Below the pieces are notes generated by a model. It was not told the DNA's origin. It made no database searches and saw only the letters and a program-made list of their open reading frames with translations. A stretch of 24,568 nt of DNA from Treponema_F sp045630225 (GTDB taxonomy: Bacteria > Spirochaetota > Spirochaetia > Treponematales > Treponemataceae). A program made the translations under genes and the position numbers. This document shows positions 14,811 to 22,216 of this stretch, piece after piece; within the stretch, counting starts at the first letter, position 1; each line of letters starts with the position of its first letter. Where the stretch lies: assembly GCA_045630225.1 (NCBI GenBank), contig JAZQSR010000180.1, positions 1 through 24,568 on the forward strand, given 5' to 3'.

Positions 14811-14839
14811 TTGCTAACTGATAAATATGGTGGTATACT
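14811..14839 (+). promoter_or_regulatory. Promoter of the first chemoreceptor gene
   Basis: TTGCTA (14811-14816) - 17 bases - TGG-extended TATACT (14834-14839). The leader is about 45 bases and carries a normal ribosome binding site (AAGGGG) before ATG 14892. The spacer from 14773 holds no clear terminator for the lipoprotein gene. Confidence 0.75.
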
Positions 14840-14891
14840 GGAATTTGTCAGAAGTAAAATCTGATAAAGCTTAAGGACGAAGGGGTCTAGA

Positions 14892-16892
14892 ATGAAGAGT
14901 CTGAAAACGACACTTATTGTTATTACAAGTGTGATTGTTTTGGTTGTGGCTTTAACCAGTACATTACTGGCTTATGTATTTGCTCGAGATGCTGCACAAA
15001 AGATTATCTTGGAAGATAGCATGGTGACAGCAGAAGCATTAGCAAAGTATCTTGAAGCTCGGGCCAATATGGAAATCGAAGTTTTGTCTGCTATGGCAGT
15101 ACAACCAGAAATGACCGATCAGACTCTTTCTCTAGCAGAGAAGGCTGATTTCTTGAACAATATTGCTGCCATGGATAATCAGCGTATTGCTTATACTGTG
15201 TGTGATGCTCAGGGAAACGGTTTCACAAACACCGGTATAGATAGAGATATGTCTGACAGAGACAACTATCGGGAAGCTATTCGTGGTAATACACTTGTTT
15301 CAGACCCTATTGAAAGTGAGTTACGCCCTGGTACAATGGCTATTACCTATTCTGTTCCAATTAGAGATCCTCGTACCAATCGTGTTACTGGTGCTATTAT
15401 CCTTGAAAAAGATGCCGTGAACATTTCTGAAATTGTAGGAGACTTTGTTGTTGGTCAAACAGGTGGGCCTTTCATTATCAGCCTTGCTACGGGAGATACT
15501 GTTGCTCACAAGGAGTATGAGCGTATTCAGCGTGGAGAAAACCTTGCCCAAGCATCTAAGACACAGCCTGATTTGGCAGAGTTATCAAGCCACATCAATA
15601 ATTTGATTGCAGGAAACAGTGGAACTGCTACTTACAATTATCAAGGAGAGACATGGCTTCTTGCTTATACCCCCATGGATAGTCTTCAGTGGGGTGTTGC
15701 AATCCGTGCACCACTTGCAGAGTTCACTGATGAAATTGTCTTGATGCTGGAAATCATGATTATTGTAGCAGTGATTTTGATTGCTGCTGGAATCGGTGTT
15801 GCTATATACTTGGGCGTTTCCATCACCACACCTATCAAGGTTATTGAGAGTGCCTTGGAGGGCATGTCTAAAGGTGACTTGGCTTTGGCTCATATTCCTG
15901 CAGAGACACGAAACAAGATTAGTACCCGTAAGGATGAGCTTGGTGCTATGAGCCGTGCTCTGGTAGAAATGTTGATGCAGCTTACCAACATGGTAACCTC
16001 AATCATGACTAGTGCCCGCCAGATTGAAAGCGGAAGTGAGCAGATTAGCTCCACCAGTCAGTCAATTTCTTCTGGTGCCGCTGAACAAGCCGCTTCCACA
16101 GAAGAAATGTCTTCCACCATGGAACAGATGGCTTCTAACATTCGTCAAACTGCCGACAATGCAGCCAAGACAAATAGCATTGCCGAACGTACTGCTTCTG
16201 ACAGTAAAACTGGTGGTGCCGCTGTAACTGACGCTGTTGCTGCAGTTAAGGACATTGCCGAAAAGATTCATATTGTTGAAGATATTGCTAGCCAGACTAA
16301 CTTGTTGTCATTGAATGCTGCTATTGAGGCCGCTCGTGCAGGTGAAGCTGGAAAGGGATTCTCCGTTGTTGCCAGTGAGGTTCGCAAATTGGCAGAGCGA
16401 AGTCAGGTTGCTGCTGGAGAAATTAGTGAGCTTTCCACTCGAACCTTATCTGCTGCAGAAAATGCTGGTTCGTTGATTGAGGCTGTTATTCCAAGCATTG
16501 ACGAGACCACTGAGCTTGTGGAAGAAATCGCTGTTGCATGTCGTGAGCAGGACAATGGTGCCCAGCAGGTTAGCAAGGCAATTGTTCAGTTGGATACTGT
16601 TGTTCAGCAGAACGCTGCTGCTTCAGAAGAAATGGCATCTATGGCAGAAGAGCTTAATGCCAATGCCAAGAGCTTGGTAGAGTTGGTTTCTTTCTTCAGA
16701 TTGGATAACAAGGCCGCTGTTGCAGCTGCTATTTCCGCTACAAAGAAAACACCTGTGAGATCCTCTCCTTCCATGAGTGCTAGCCCAGCAAGACCTACAG
16801 CTCATGCTACTGTTCATAAGCCCAGTGGAGCTGGTGCGGTAAGTCACAAGCCTTCAGTAATGGTTTCTGATGACGACTTTGAAGAGTTCTAA
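14892..16892 (+). CDS. Methyl-accepting chemotaxis protein (dCache-type), copy 1
   Basis: 666 residues, inner-membrane receptor that senses a periplasmic ligand and controls CheA. Transmembrane helix 1 is about 8-30 and helix 2 about 287-308. Between them is a double-Cache-like sensor of about 255 residues with S-D-R-D-N-Y-R-E-A and V-S-D-P-I-E-S-E-L in the membrane-distal part. HAMP is about 309-360. The cytoplasmic coiled coil has the conserved tip E463-D-I-A-S-Q-T-N-L-L-S-L-N-A-A-I-E-A-A-R. A flexible Ser/Pro/Ala-rich linker ends in S-D-D-D-F-E-E-F; D-F-E-E-F fits the x-aromatic-x-x-aromatic tether bound by CheR or CheB. Methylation sites probably lie in the Glu/Gln-rich heptads either side of the tip. 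The ligand is unknown. It is paired with a second receptor downstream. Confidence 0.96.
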   Translation: MKSLKTTLIVITSVIVLVVALTSTLLAYVFARDAAQKIILEDSMVTAEALAKYLEARANMEIEVLSAMAVQPEMTDQTLSLAEKADFLNNIAAMDNQRIAYTVCDAQGNGFTNTGIDRDMSDRDNYREAIRGNTLVSDPIESELRPGTMAITYSVPIRDPRTNRVTGAIILEKDAVNISEIVGDFVVGQTGGPFIISLATGDTVAHKEYERIQRGENLAQASKTQPDLAELSSHINNLIAGNSGTATYNYQGETWLLAYTPMDSLQWGVAIRAPLAEFTDEIVLMLEIMIIVAVILIAAGIGVAIYLGVSITTPIKVIESALEGMSKGDLALAHIPAETRNKISTRKDELGAMSRALVEMLMQLTNMVTSIMTSARQIESGSEQISSTSQSISSGAAEQAASTEEMSSTMEQMASNIRQTADNAAKTNSIAERTASDSKTGGAAVTDAVAAVKDIAEKIHIVEDIASQTNLLSLNAAIEAARAGEAGKGFSVVASEVRKLAERSQVAAGEISELSTRTLSAAENAGSLIEAVIPSIDETTELVEEIAVACREQDNGAQQVSKAIVQLDTVVQQNAAASEEMASMAEELNANAKSLVELVSFFRLDNKAAVAAAISATKKTPVRSSPSMSASPARPTAHATVHKPSGAGAVSHKPSVMVSDDDFEEF

Positions 16893-16915
16893 GATACGAT
16901 AAAATATAATATAAG

Positions 16916-16958
16916 CCTTCTGGATTGAAGTGACCTGCTTTAGTTCAGAAGGTTTTTT
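16916..16958 (+). terminator. Terminator after chemoreceptor copy 1
   Basis: Arms CCTTCTG (16916-16922) and CAGAAGG (16946-16952), then T6. The stem is similar to that of the terminator after copy 2, so the duplication includes the 3' flank. Confidence 0.75.
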
Positions 16959-16993
16959 ATTTTAAAGGCATTTAGTTGTGTTATTTATAAAAA

Positions 16994-17059
16994 TAAACCT
17001 TCGAACAAGAGGTCGCCACCAAAGATGGGACACTCGTATTCCTCTGGAGAGAAGGTTTA
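16994..17059. repeat. 66-bp inverted repeat in the gap between the receptors
   Basis: TAAACCTTC (16994-17002) pairs with GAAGGTTTA (17051-17059), and AGAGG (17008-17012) with CCTCT (17041-17045). On the minus strand it is followed by T5. The minus strand also reads EYECPIFGGDLLFEGLFL and a stop, which looks like a protein tail. The rest of the 420-base gap (16893-17313) is AT-rich up to the copy-2 promoter, and I see no gene in it. Confidence 0.5.
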
Positions 17060-17245
17060 TGTTATATTTCGTTCACCCAAAAAGTCAATAATGCAAGTTT
17101 TTATTTAAAAAAATACGAAAAAAAATTCAAAAAATAAAAGACTTCTAAGTGTTTTAGAAAAATTTTCTATTTTTTATAAAATTTAGATTAAGAGAATTTT
17201 TACCGAGCGACACATTTTTTTTTATGATTATTTGATATGCTAAGG

Positions 17246-17273
17246 ATTTTATCGATAAAATTGGTGTTATAAT
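17246..17273 (+). promoter_or_regulatory. Copy-2 receptor promoter with a perfect palindrome in the -35 region
   Basis: TGT-extended TATAAT at 17268-17273 with no recognisable -35. In its place lies ATTTTATCGATAAAAT (17246-17261), a perfect 16-base palindrome, a candidate operator or activator site. AGGAG at 17302-17306 is the ribosome binding site for ATG 17314. Confidence 0.55.
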
Positions 17274-17313
17274 AAAAACTATCCCGGGACAAATCATTTA
17301 TAGGAGTGTGAAT

Positions 17314-19314
17314 ATGAAAAGCTTGAAGACTATTTTGATCGTTGTTGTTAGTGTGCTTGTTTTAGCTGTTGCGCTTATTAGTACTGTCCTCGCCTATGTT
17401 TTTGCAAAAAATGCTGCCCAGCGGATTATTTTGGAGGACAATTTTGTAACGGGTGATGCAATTGCTGATTATATTGAAGCTCGTGCAAACCTCGAGCTTG
17501 AGCTTTTGAATGTTATGGCTGTAATGCCAGAAATGACAGACCCAAACACTTCTCTTGAAGATAAGGCCATGTTCATGAACACTGTGGCAGCTCTAGATTC
17601 TAATCGTATTGCTTATACTGTTTGTGATGCACAGGGAAATGGTTTTACTAATACAGGTATTGCTCGTGATGTATCAGACAGAGAGGTATATCAGGAAGCT
17701 ATGCGAGGTAAAACCTTTGTTTCTGATCCTATTCAGAGTGAATTGCGTCCTGGTGCTTGGGGTATTACCTATGCAACACCACTTCGAGACCCTACTACAA
17801 ATCGTATTACTGGTGTTCTCGTTCTGGAAAAAGATGCCAAGATTCTTACCTCTCTTTGTGCCCAGTTTGTAGTGGGCGAAACTGGTGGCCCCTTCATTTT
17901 AAGTCGCAAGACAGGTAACGTTGTTGGTCATACCGATTATAGCCATGTGGAAACTCAGGAAAATATTGTGAATGAGTCCCGCACAAATCGTTCCTATGAT
18001 GAATTGGCTATTCACGTAGGCAAGGCTGTAAAAGGCGAAAGAGGCGAAGCAATTTACAAGTATCTGGGAAAGGACTATCTTGCTGTCTATGTACCTATGG
18101 AAACCATCGATTGGACCCTGTTTATCCGTGCTCCCATGGATGAATTCACTGATGAAATTGTCTTGATGCTGAGAATCATGATTATTGTGGCAGTGATTTT
18201 GATTGCTGCTGGTATTGCTGCTGCTGTATTCTTGGGCATTTCTATTACCACACCACTGAAGGTTATTGAAAGTGCTTTGAATGGTATGTCCAAGGGTGAC
18301 TTGGCTTTAGCTCATATTCCTGCTGAAACAAGAAACAAGATTAGTGCCCGTAAGGACGAGCTTGGTTCTATGAGTCGTGCTCTGGTAGAAATGTTGATTC
18401 AGCTTACCAACATGGTTACTTCAATCATGACTAGTGCCCGTCAGATTGAAAGTGGTAGCGAGCAGATTAGTTCCAGTAGCCAGTCAATTTCTTCTGGTGC
18501 CGCAGAACAAGCTGCTTCCACAGAAGAAATGTCTTCCACCATGGAACAGATGGCTTCTAATATTCGCCAAACTGCTGACAATGCAGCTAAGACAAATAGT
18601 ATTGCCGAACGTACAGCTGCTGACAGTAAAACTGGTGGTGCCGCTGTAACCGACGCTGTTGCCGCTGTTAAGGACATTGCCGAAAAGATTCATATTGTTG
18701 AAGACATTGCTAGCCAGACCAACCTGTTGTCACTGAACGCCGCTATTGAGGCAGCTCGTGCAGGTGAAGCTGGAAAGGGATTCTCCGTTGTTGCCAGTGA
18801 GGTTCGCAAATTGGCAGAACGCAGTCAGGTAGCTGCAGGTGAAATCAGTGAGCTTTCTGCTCGCACCTTGTCTGCTGCTGAAAATGCTGGTTCCTTGATT
18901 GATGCCGTTATTCCAAGCATTGACGAGACTACCGAGCTTGTGGAAGAAATCGCTGTTGCATGCCGTGAGCAGGACAATGGTGCTCAGCAGGTAAGCAAGG
19001 CCATCGTTCAGTTGGATACTGTTGTTCAGCAGAACGCTGCTGCTTCAGAAGAAATGGCATCTATGGCAGAAGAGCTTAATGCCAATGCTAAGAGTTTGGT
19101 AGAATTAATGGCCTTTTTCAAGTTGGATAACAATGCTGTAGCAGCAGTTGCTGTTTCCGCTCCAAGGAAAACCCTCGTGAAAGCTGCTGCTCCCATGAGT
19201 GCCAGCCCAGCAAGGCCTACAGCTCATGCTACTGTTCATAAGCCCAGTGGAGTTGGTGTTGTAAGTCACAAGCCTTCAGTAAAGGTTTCTGATGACGACT
19301 TTGAAGAGTTCTAA
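17314..19314 (+). CDS. Methyl-accepting chemotaxis protein (dCache-type), copy 2
   Basis: 666 residues, exactly the length of copy 1. GTG 17308 is in frame, but ATG 17314 has AGGAG seven bases upstream. The layout is the same: helix 1 about 8-30, a periplasmic double-Cache-like sensor, helix 2 about 287-308, HAMP, signalling coiled coil with the conserved tip, linker, and the same S-D-D-D-F-E-E-F end. From helix 2 to the end the two proteins differ at only a few percent of positions by eye. The sensors are much more different: D-R-E-V-Y-Q-E-A for D-R-D-N-Y-R-E-A, G-A-W-G-I-T-Y for G-T-M-A-I-T-Y, and most of the membrane-proximal half. This suggests two ligands feeding one signalling output. 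It has its own promoter and terminator. Confidence 0.96.
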   Translation: MKSLKTILIVVVSVLVLAVALISTVLAYVFAKNAAQRIILEDNFVTGDAIADYIEARANLELELLNVMAVMPEMTDPNTSLEDKAMFMNTVAALDSNRIAYTVCDAQGNGFTNTGIARDVSDREVYQEAMRGKTFVSDPIQSELRPGAWGITYATPLRDPTTNRITGVLVLEKDAKILTSLCAQFVVGETGGPFILSRKTGNVVGHTDYSHVETQENIVNESRTNRSYDELAIHVGKAVKGERGEAIYKYLGKDYLAVYVPMETIDWTLFIRAPMDEFTDEIVLMLRIMIIVAVILIAAGIAAAVFLGISITTPLKVIESALNGMSKGDLALAHIPAETRNKISARKDELGSMSRALVEMLIQLTNMVTSIMTSARQIESGSEQISSSSQSISSGAAEQAASTEEMSSTMEQMASNIRQTADNAAKTNSIAERTAADSKTGGAAVTDAVAAVKDIAEKIHIVEDIASQTNLLSLNAAIEAARAGEAGKGFSVVASEVRKLAERSQVAAGEISELSARTLSAAENAGSLIDAVIPSIDETTELVEEIAVACREQDNGAQQVSKAIVQLDTVVQQNAAASEEMASMAEELNANAKSLVELMAFFKLDNNAVAAVAVSAPRKTLVKAAAPMSASPARPTAHATVHKPSGVGVVSHKPSVKVSDDDFEEF

Positions 19315-19341
19315 GATTTACTAAAATAAACTTTTAGTGTG

Positions 19342-19385
19342 AATCCTTCTGAATGAGGTGCATCCAAGTTCAGAAGGATTTTTTT
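19342..19385 (+). terminator. Terminator after chemoreceptor copy 2
   Basis: Perfect 12-bp arms AATCCTTCTGAA (19342-19353) and TTCAGAAGGATT (19369-19380), then T-run. Confidence 0.92.
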
Positions 19386-19400
19386 ATCTGGAAATTTACC

Positions 19401-19429
19401 CTGTCAATTACAAAAAAATGTGTTATATT
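19401..19429 (+). promoter_or_regulatory. clpS promoter, leaderless geometry
   Basis: CTGTCA (19401-19406) - 17 bases - TGT-extended TATATT (19424-19429) - 6 bases - ATG 19436. It begins about 15 bases after the T-run of the preceding terminator. Confidence 0.55.
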
Positions 19430-19435
19430 GTATGT

Positions 19436-19741
19436 ATGGATATAAATTATAGCGAGGATACATTCAGTATTACAGAAACTGAATTACTGGAACCAAAGCA
19501 ATATCAGGTAATTTTTCTAAATGATGATTATACCACAAAGGAATTTGTAACCCAAGTGCTGGAAGTGATCTTTCATAAAGAGGCCACTGAAGCAGAACGC
19601 TTGATGGAAAGGGTTCATCGTGAAGGTTCTGCTGTGGTAGGCATCTATACCTATGATATTGCTGTTACTCGAGTGAACTTAACCATGAAGATTGCTCGGG
19701 AAAATGGGTTTCCCCTTCGGTGTGAAATGCGGGAGGCATAA
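19436..19741 (+). CDS. clpS: ATP-dependent Clp protease adaptor ClpS
   Basis: 101 residues. Binds proteins with N-terminal degron residues and hands them to ClpA for unfolding and degradation by ClpP. The binding-pocket residues are present: N29-D30-D31 in F-L-N-D-D-Y-T-T-K-E-F-V, and H61 in R-V-H-R-E-G, matching E. coli N34, D35, D36 and H66. The ClpA-contact end G-F-P-L-R-C-E-M is also present. The frame is open upstream to 19358, but that part is terminator DNA. ATG 19436 gives the normal length. No Shine-Dalgarno precedes it. It is followed by clpA after 60 bases. Confidence 0.95.
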   Translation: MDINYSEDTFSITETELLEPKQYQVIFLNDDYTTKEFVTQVLEVIFHKEATEAERLMERVHREGSAVVGIYTYDIAVTRVNLTMKIARENGFPLRCEMREA

Positions 19742-19801
19742 CTCCAGCACCAGAAATGTATCTATTAAATCTTAATTATTGACAAAACAGAGGAGTTTTC
19801 G

Positions 19802-22162
19802 TTGAAAGTTACCCCACAATTACAAAATATTATTAACAGAGCCTATCAAGAGGCCCAAAGCTCAGGTCACGAGTTTTTGACACCAGAACATCTTCTCAAA
19901 GTTTCCCTAGATTTTCCTTCCGTTTGCGATTTATTGCTAGTTTGTGGTGGAGATGTGGATACCATTCGTCAAAATGTAACAAAATACATCGACGAAAATG
20001 TTTTGGTGGTGAAAAATAGCGAACCATTGCAAACAGCTGGTTTTCATAGCGTCATCGATAGGGCCATTATGCACTGTGCTTCTGCAGAAAAGGCTGAAGT
20101 GGAAATCACCGACGTGCTGGTGAGTATGATGGATGAAACCAACAATTATTGTTCTTATTATCTGCGTTCCGGCGGTGTTGAACGGCTGAGATTGCTGGAA
20201 ATTGTAAGCTATATTCGACAAAGCAGCAATCCCGACAATCTCCGTGAATTAATTGATGAATTGCTTGCAGATCCAAGTTTTACCGATGGAATTATTTCAA
20301 AAGATGAGGAAAAAGAGCCTTGGGAGAATCCTGAAGCCCCAGATGAAGATCAAGAGCCTCAACTTGAACAGGAAACACAAAAAAACTCTGGAAAAAAACG
20401 CAGCATTTTAGAGCGTTTTACTAAAAATATGACGGCTGCTGCCCGAGCTGGTGAGTACGACAATCTTATTGGGCGAGAAGAAGAGCTGGAGCGAACAATC
20501 CAAGTACTGTGCCGCAGATTCAAGAACAATCCCGTTCATGTGGGGGAGCCAGGTGTGGGAAAAACTGCCATTACCCAGGGCTTGGCCTTGAAGATTGTGC
20601 AAGATGATGTGCCAGCTGTTTTATCTGGCTATGAAATATTCAGCTTGAACGTGGGCGCCTTGGTGGCAGGTGCCAAGTATCGTGGTGATTTTGAAGAGCG
20701 GTTAAAAAGGCTCACAGAAGAGTTGATGAAGCGAGATAAAACCATCCTCTTTATCGATGAAATTCACACCATTATCGGAGCTGGTGCTTCTGGAAACGGC
20801 AACCTTGATGCTTCTAATCTGCTGAAACCCTTTCTTTCCACTGGCAAGGTGCGGTGCATTGGCTCCACCACCTACGACGAGTACGCAAAGATTTTTGAAA
20901 AGGATAGGGCCTTGGCTCGCCGTTTCCAAAAAATCGATATTGTGGAGCCCAGTCCAGAGGAAACTATGAAAATCCTTGAGGGCTTGCGTCCTTCCTACGA
21001 GGAATTCCACAAGGTGCAGTATCAAAAAAGTGCCTTGCAGGCCGCCGTTGATTTGTCGGTACAATTTTTGCCAGATCGTCGCCTGCCCGACAAGGCTATC
21101 GATATTATGGATGAGGCTGGCTCCTTCCTGCGAATGCGAGACAAGACTGGTGCTGGTGGCGGCCGTGTTACCAAGTCGCTGGTGAGTAAAATCACTGCCA
21201 AAATGGCTCGAATCCCAGAAACTACCGTGGCCAAGGATGAGCGAGAGCAACTCCATGGACTGGAAGAACGGCTTTCCCATGAAATTTTCGGTCAGCAGGA
21301 AGCGGTGCAGTCGGTGGTTTTGGCGGTAAAGCGTTCTAGAGCTGGTTTGCGGGATGGGGATAAACCCATTGCCTCCTTCCTTTTTGTTGGTCCTACTGGT
21401 GTGGGAAAAACAGAGCTGGCAAAGGTTTTGGCATCTCAGCTTGGTATGAAACTGCTTCGGTTTGACATGAGCGAATATCAGGAAAAACACACGGTGAGCC
21501 GTCTTATTGGTGCGCCACCTGGCTACGTGGGATTTGAAGAAGGTGGATTGTTGACAGATGCCCTGCGGAAAGAGCCACATTCCGTGGTTTTGCTAGATGA
21601 AATTGAAAAGGCCCACAGCGACATCTACAATATTTTGCTGCAGGTGATGGATTATGGCCAACTGACGGATAATCAAGGACGGAAGGCTGATTTCAGGAAC
21701 TCCATCATCATCATGACAAGTAACGCTGGGGCTCGTGATATGAGTCGTGCTCGAATTGGATTTGGAAGCCAGCTACAGGGAAGCAGTGCCGTGGGAGAGG
21801 CGGTGGAAAAGGCCTTTTCTCCTGAATTCCGCAATCGATTGGATGGCATCATGCCCTTTGGAGCCTTGGACATTCAGGTGGCAAAAAATATCGTCACAAA
21901 GGAAGTGCAAAAACTTTCGGTCAAGCTGGCTGCAAAAAAGGTGAAGCTGGTGGTGGAAGAAGATTGTATCAGCTATCTTGCAGAAGAAGGCTATTCACCA
22001 CTGTACGGAGCCAGAAATATTGCCCGCTTAGTAGACGAGAAAATTGCCACTGCCTTGGTGGATGAAATCCTCTTTGGCCAGCTTTCGGGAGGAGGCAAGG
22101 TGATTTGTCAGCTTCAGAAAAAGGGTGAGGATTCCACGATTGCCTTCGAGTTTTCTGCTTAG
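19802..22162 (+). CDS. clpA: ATP-dependent Clp protease ATP-binding subunit ClpA
   Basis: 786 residues from a TTG start with GAGGAG and a 6-base spacer. It is a hexameric AAA+ unfoldase for ClpP. The N-domain (about 1-145) is the ClpS docking domain, and an acidic linker (about 165-195, rich in E, D, P) follows. D1 has Walker A GEPGVGKT (248-255), preceded by N-P-V-H-V instead of the usual N-P-V-L-V, and Walker B L-F-I-D-E-I-H. D2 has GPTGVGKT (530-537) and L-L-D-E-I-E-K-A-H. I652-G-F654 is the ClpP-docking loop, and there is no ClpB-type middle coiled coil, so this is a protease partner and not a disaggregase. clpP is not in the window. The gene order clpS-clpA is that of many bacteria. Confidence 0.97.
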   Translation: MKVTPQLQNIINRAYQEAQSSGHEFLTPEHLLKVSLDFPSVCDLLLVCGGDVDTIRQNVTKYIDENVLVVKNSEPLQTAGFHSVIDRAIMHCASAEKAEVEITDVLVSMMDETNNYCSYYLRSGGVERLRLLEIVSYIRQSSNPDNLRELIDELLADPSFTDGIISKDEEKEPWENPEAPDEDQEPQLEQETQKNSGKKRSILERFTKNMTAAARAGEYDNLIGREEELERTIQVLCRRFKNNPVHVGEPGVGKTAITQGLALKIVQDDVPAVLSGYEIFSLNVGALVAGAKYRGDFEERLKRLTEELMKRDKTILFIDEIHTIIGAGASGNGNLDASNLLKPFLSTGKVRCIGSTTYDEYAKIFEKDRALARRFQKIDIVEPSPEETMKILEGLRPSYEEFHKVQYQKSALQAAVDLSVQFLPDRRLPDKAIDIMDEAGSFLRMRDKTGAGGGRVTKSLVSKITAKMARIPETTVAKDEREQLHGLEERLSHEIFGQQEAVQSVVLAVKRSRAGLRDGDKPIASFLFVGPTGVGKTELAKVLASQLGMKLLRFDMSEYQEKHTVSRLIGAPPGYVGFEEGGLLTDALRKEPHSVVLLDEIEKAHSDIYNILLQVMDYGQLTDNQGRKADFRNSIIIMTSNAGARDMSRARIGFGSQLQGSSAVGEAVEKAFSPEFRNRLDGIMPFGALDIQVAKNIVTKEVQKLSVKLAAKKVKLVVEEDCISYLAEEGYSPLYGARNIARLVDEKIATALVDEILFGQLSGGGKVICQLQKKGEDSTIAFEFSA

Positions 22163-22182
22163 GCTGAATCAGATTTCCGTCT

Positions 22183-22210
22183 TTTACATTTGATTCCGCT
22201 GTGGTATACT
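22183..22210 (+). promoter_or_regulatory. Promoter of the FAD oxidoreductase gene, leaderless geometry
   Basis: TTTACA (22183-22188) - 16 bases - TGG-extended TATACT (22205-22210) - 6 bases - GTG 22217. The -35 matches consensus at 5 of 6 positions. Confidence 0.65.
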
Positions 22211-22216
22211 GAACTC

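Noticed and set aside
17036..17060. Resemblance of CTCTGGAGAG to part of a glycine riboswitch
   Set aside because: Only this short string matches; the other conserved aptamer segments are missing.
16893..17313. Cyclic-di-GMP riboswitch ahead of the second receptor
   Set aside because: Expected because such riboswitches often precede receptor genes, but the conserved GEMM core strings are not present.
19778..19783. TTGACA consensus -35 between clpS and clpA
   Set aside because: No -10-like hexamer lies at 16-18 bases; that position is occupied by the clpA ribosome binding site and start.
20702..21580. 292-codon minus-strand frame inside clpA
   Set aside because: Antisense shadow of a strongly conserved AAA+ region; no family features and no ribosome binding site.
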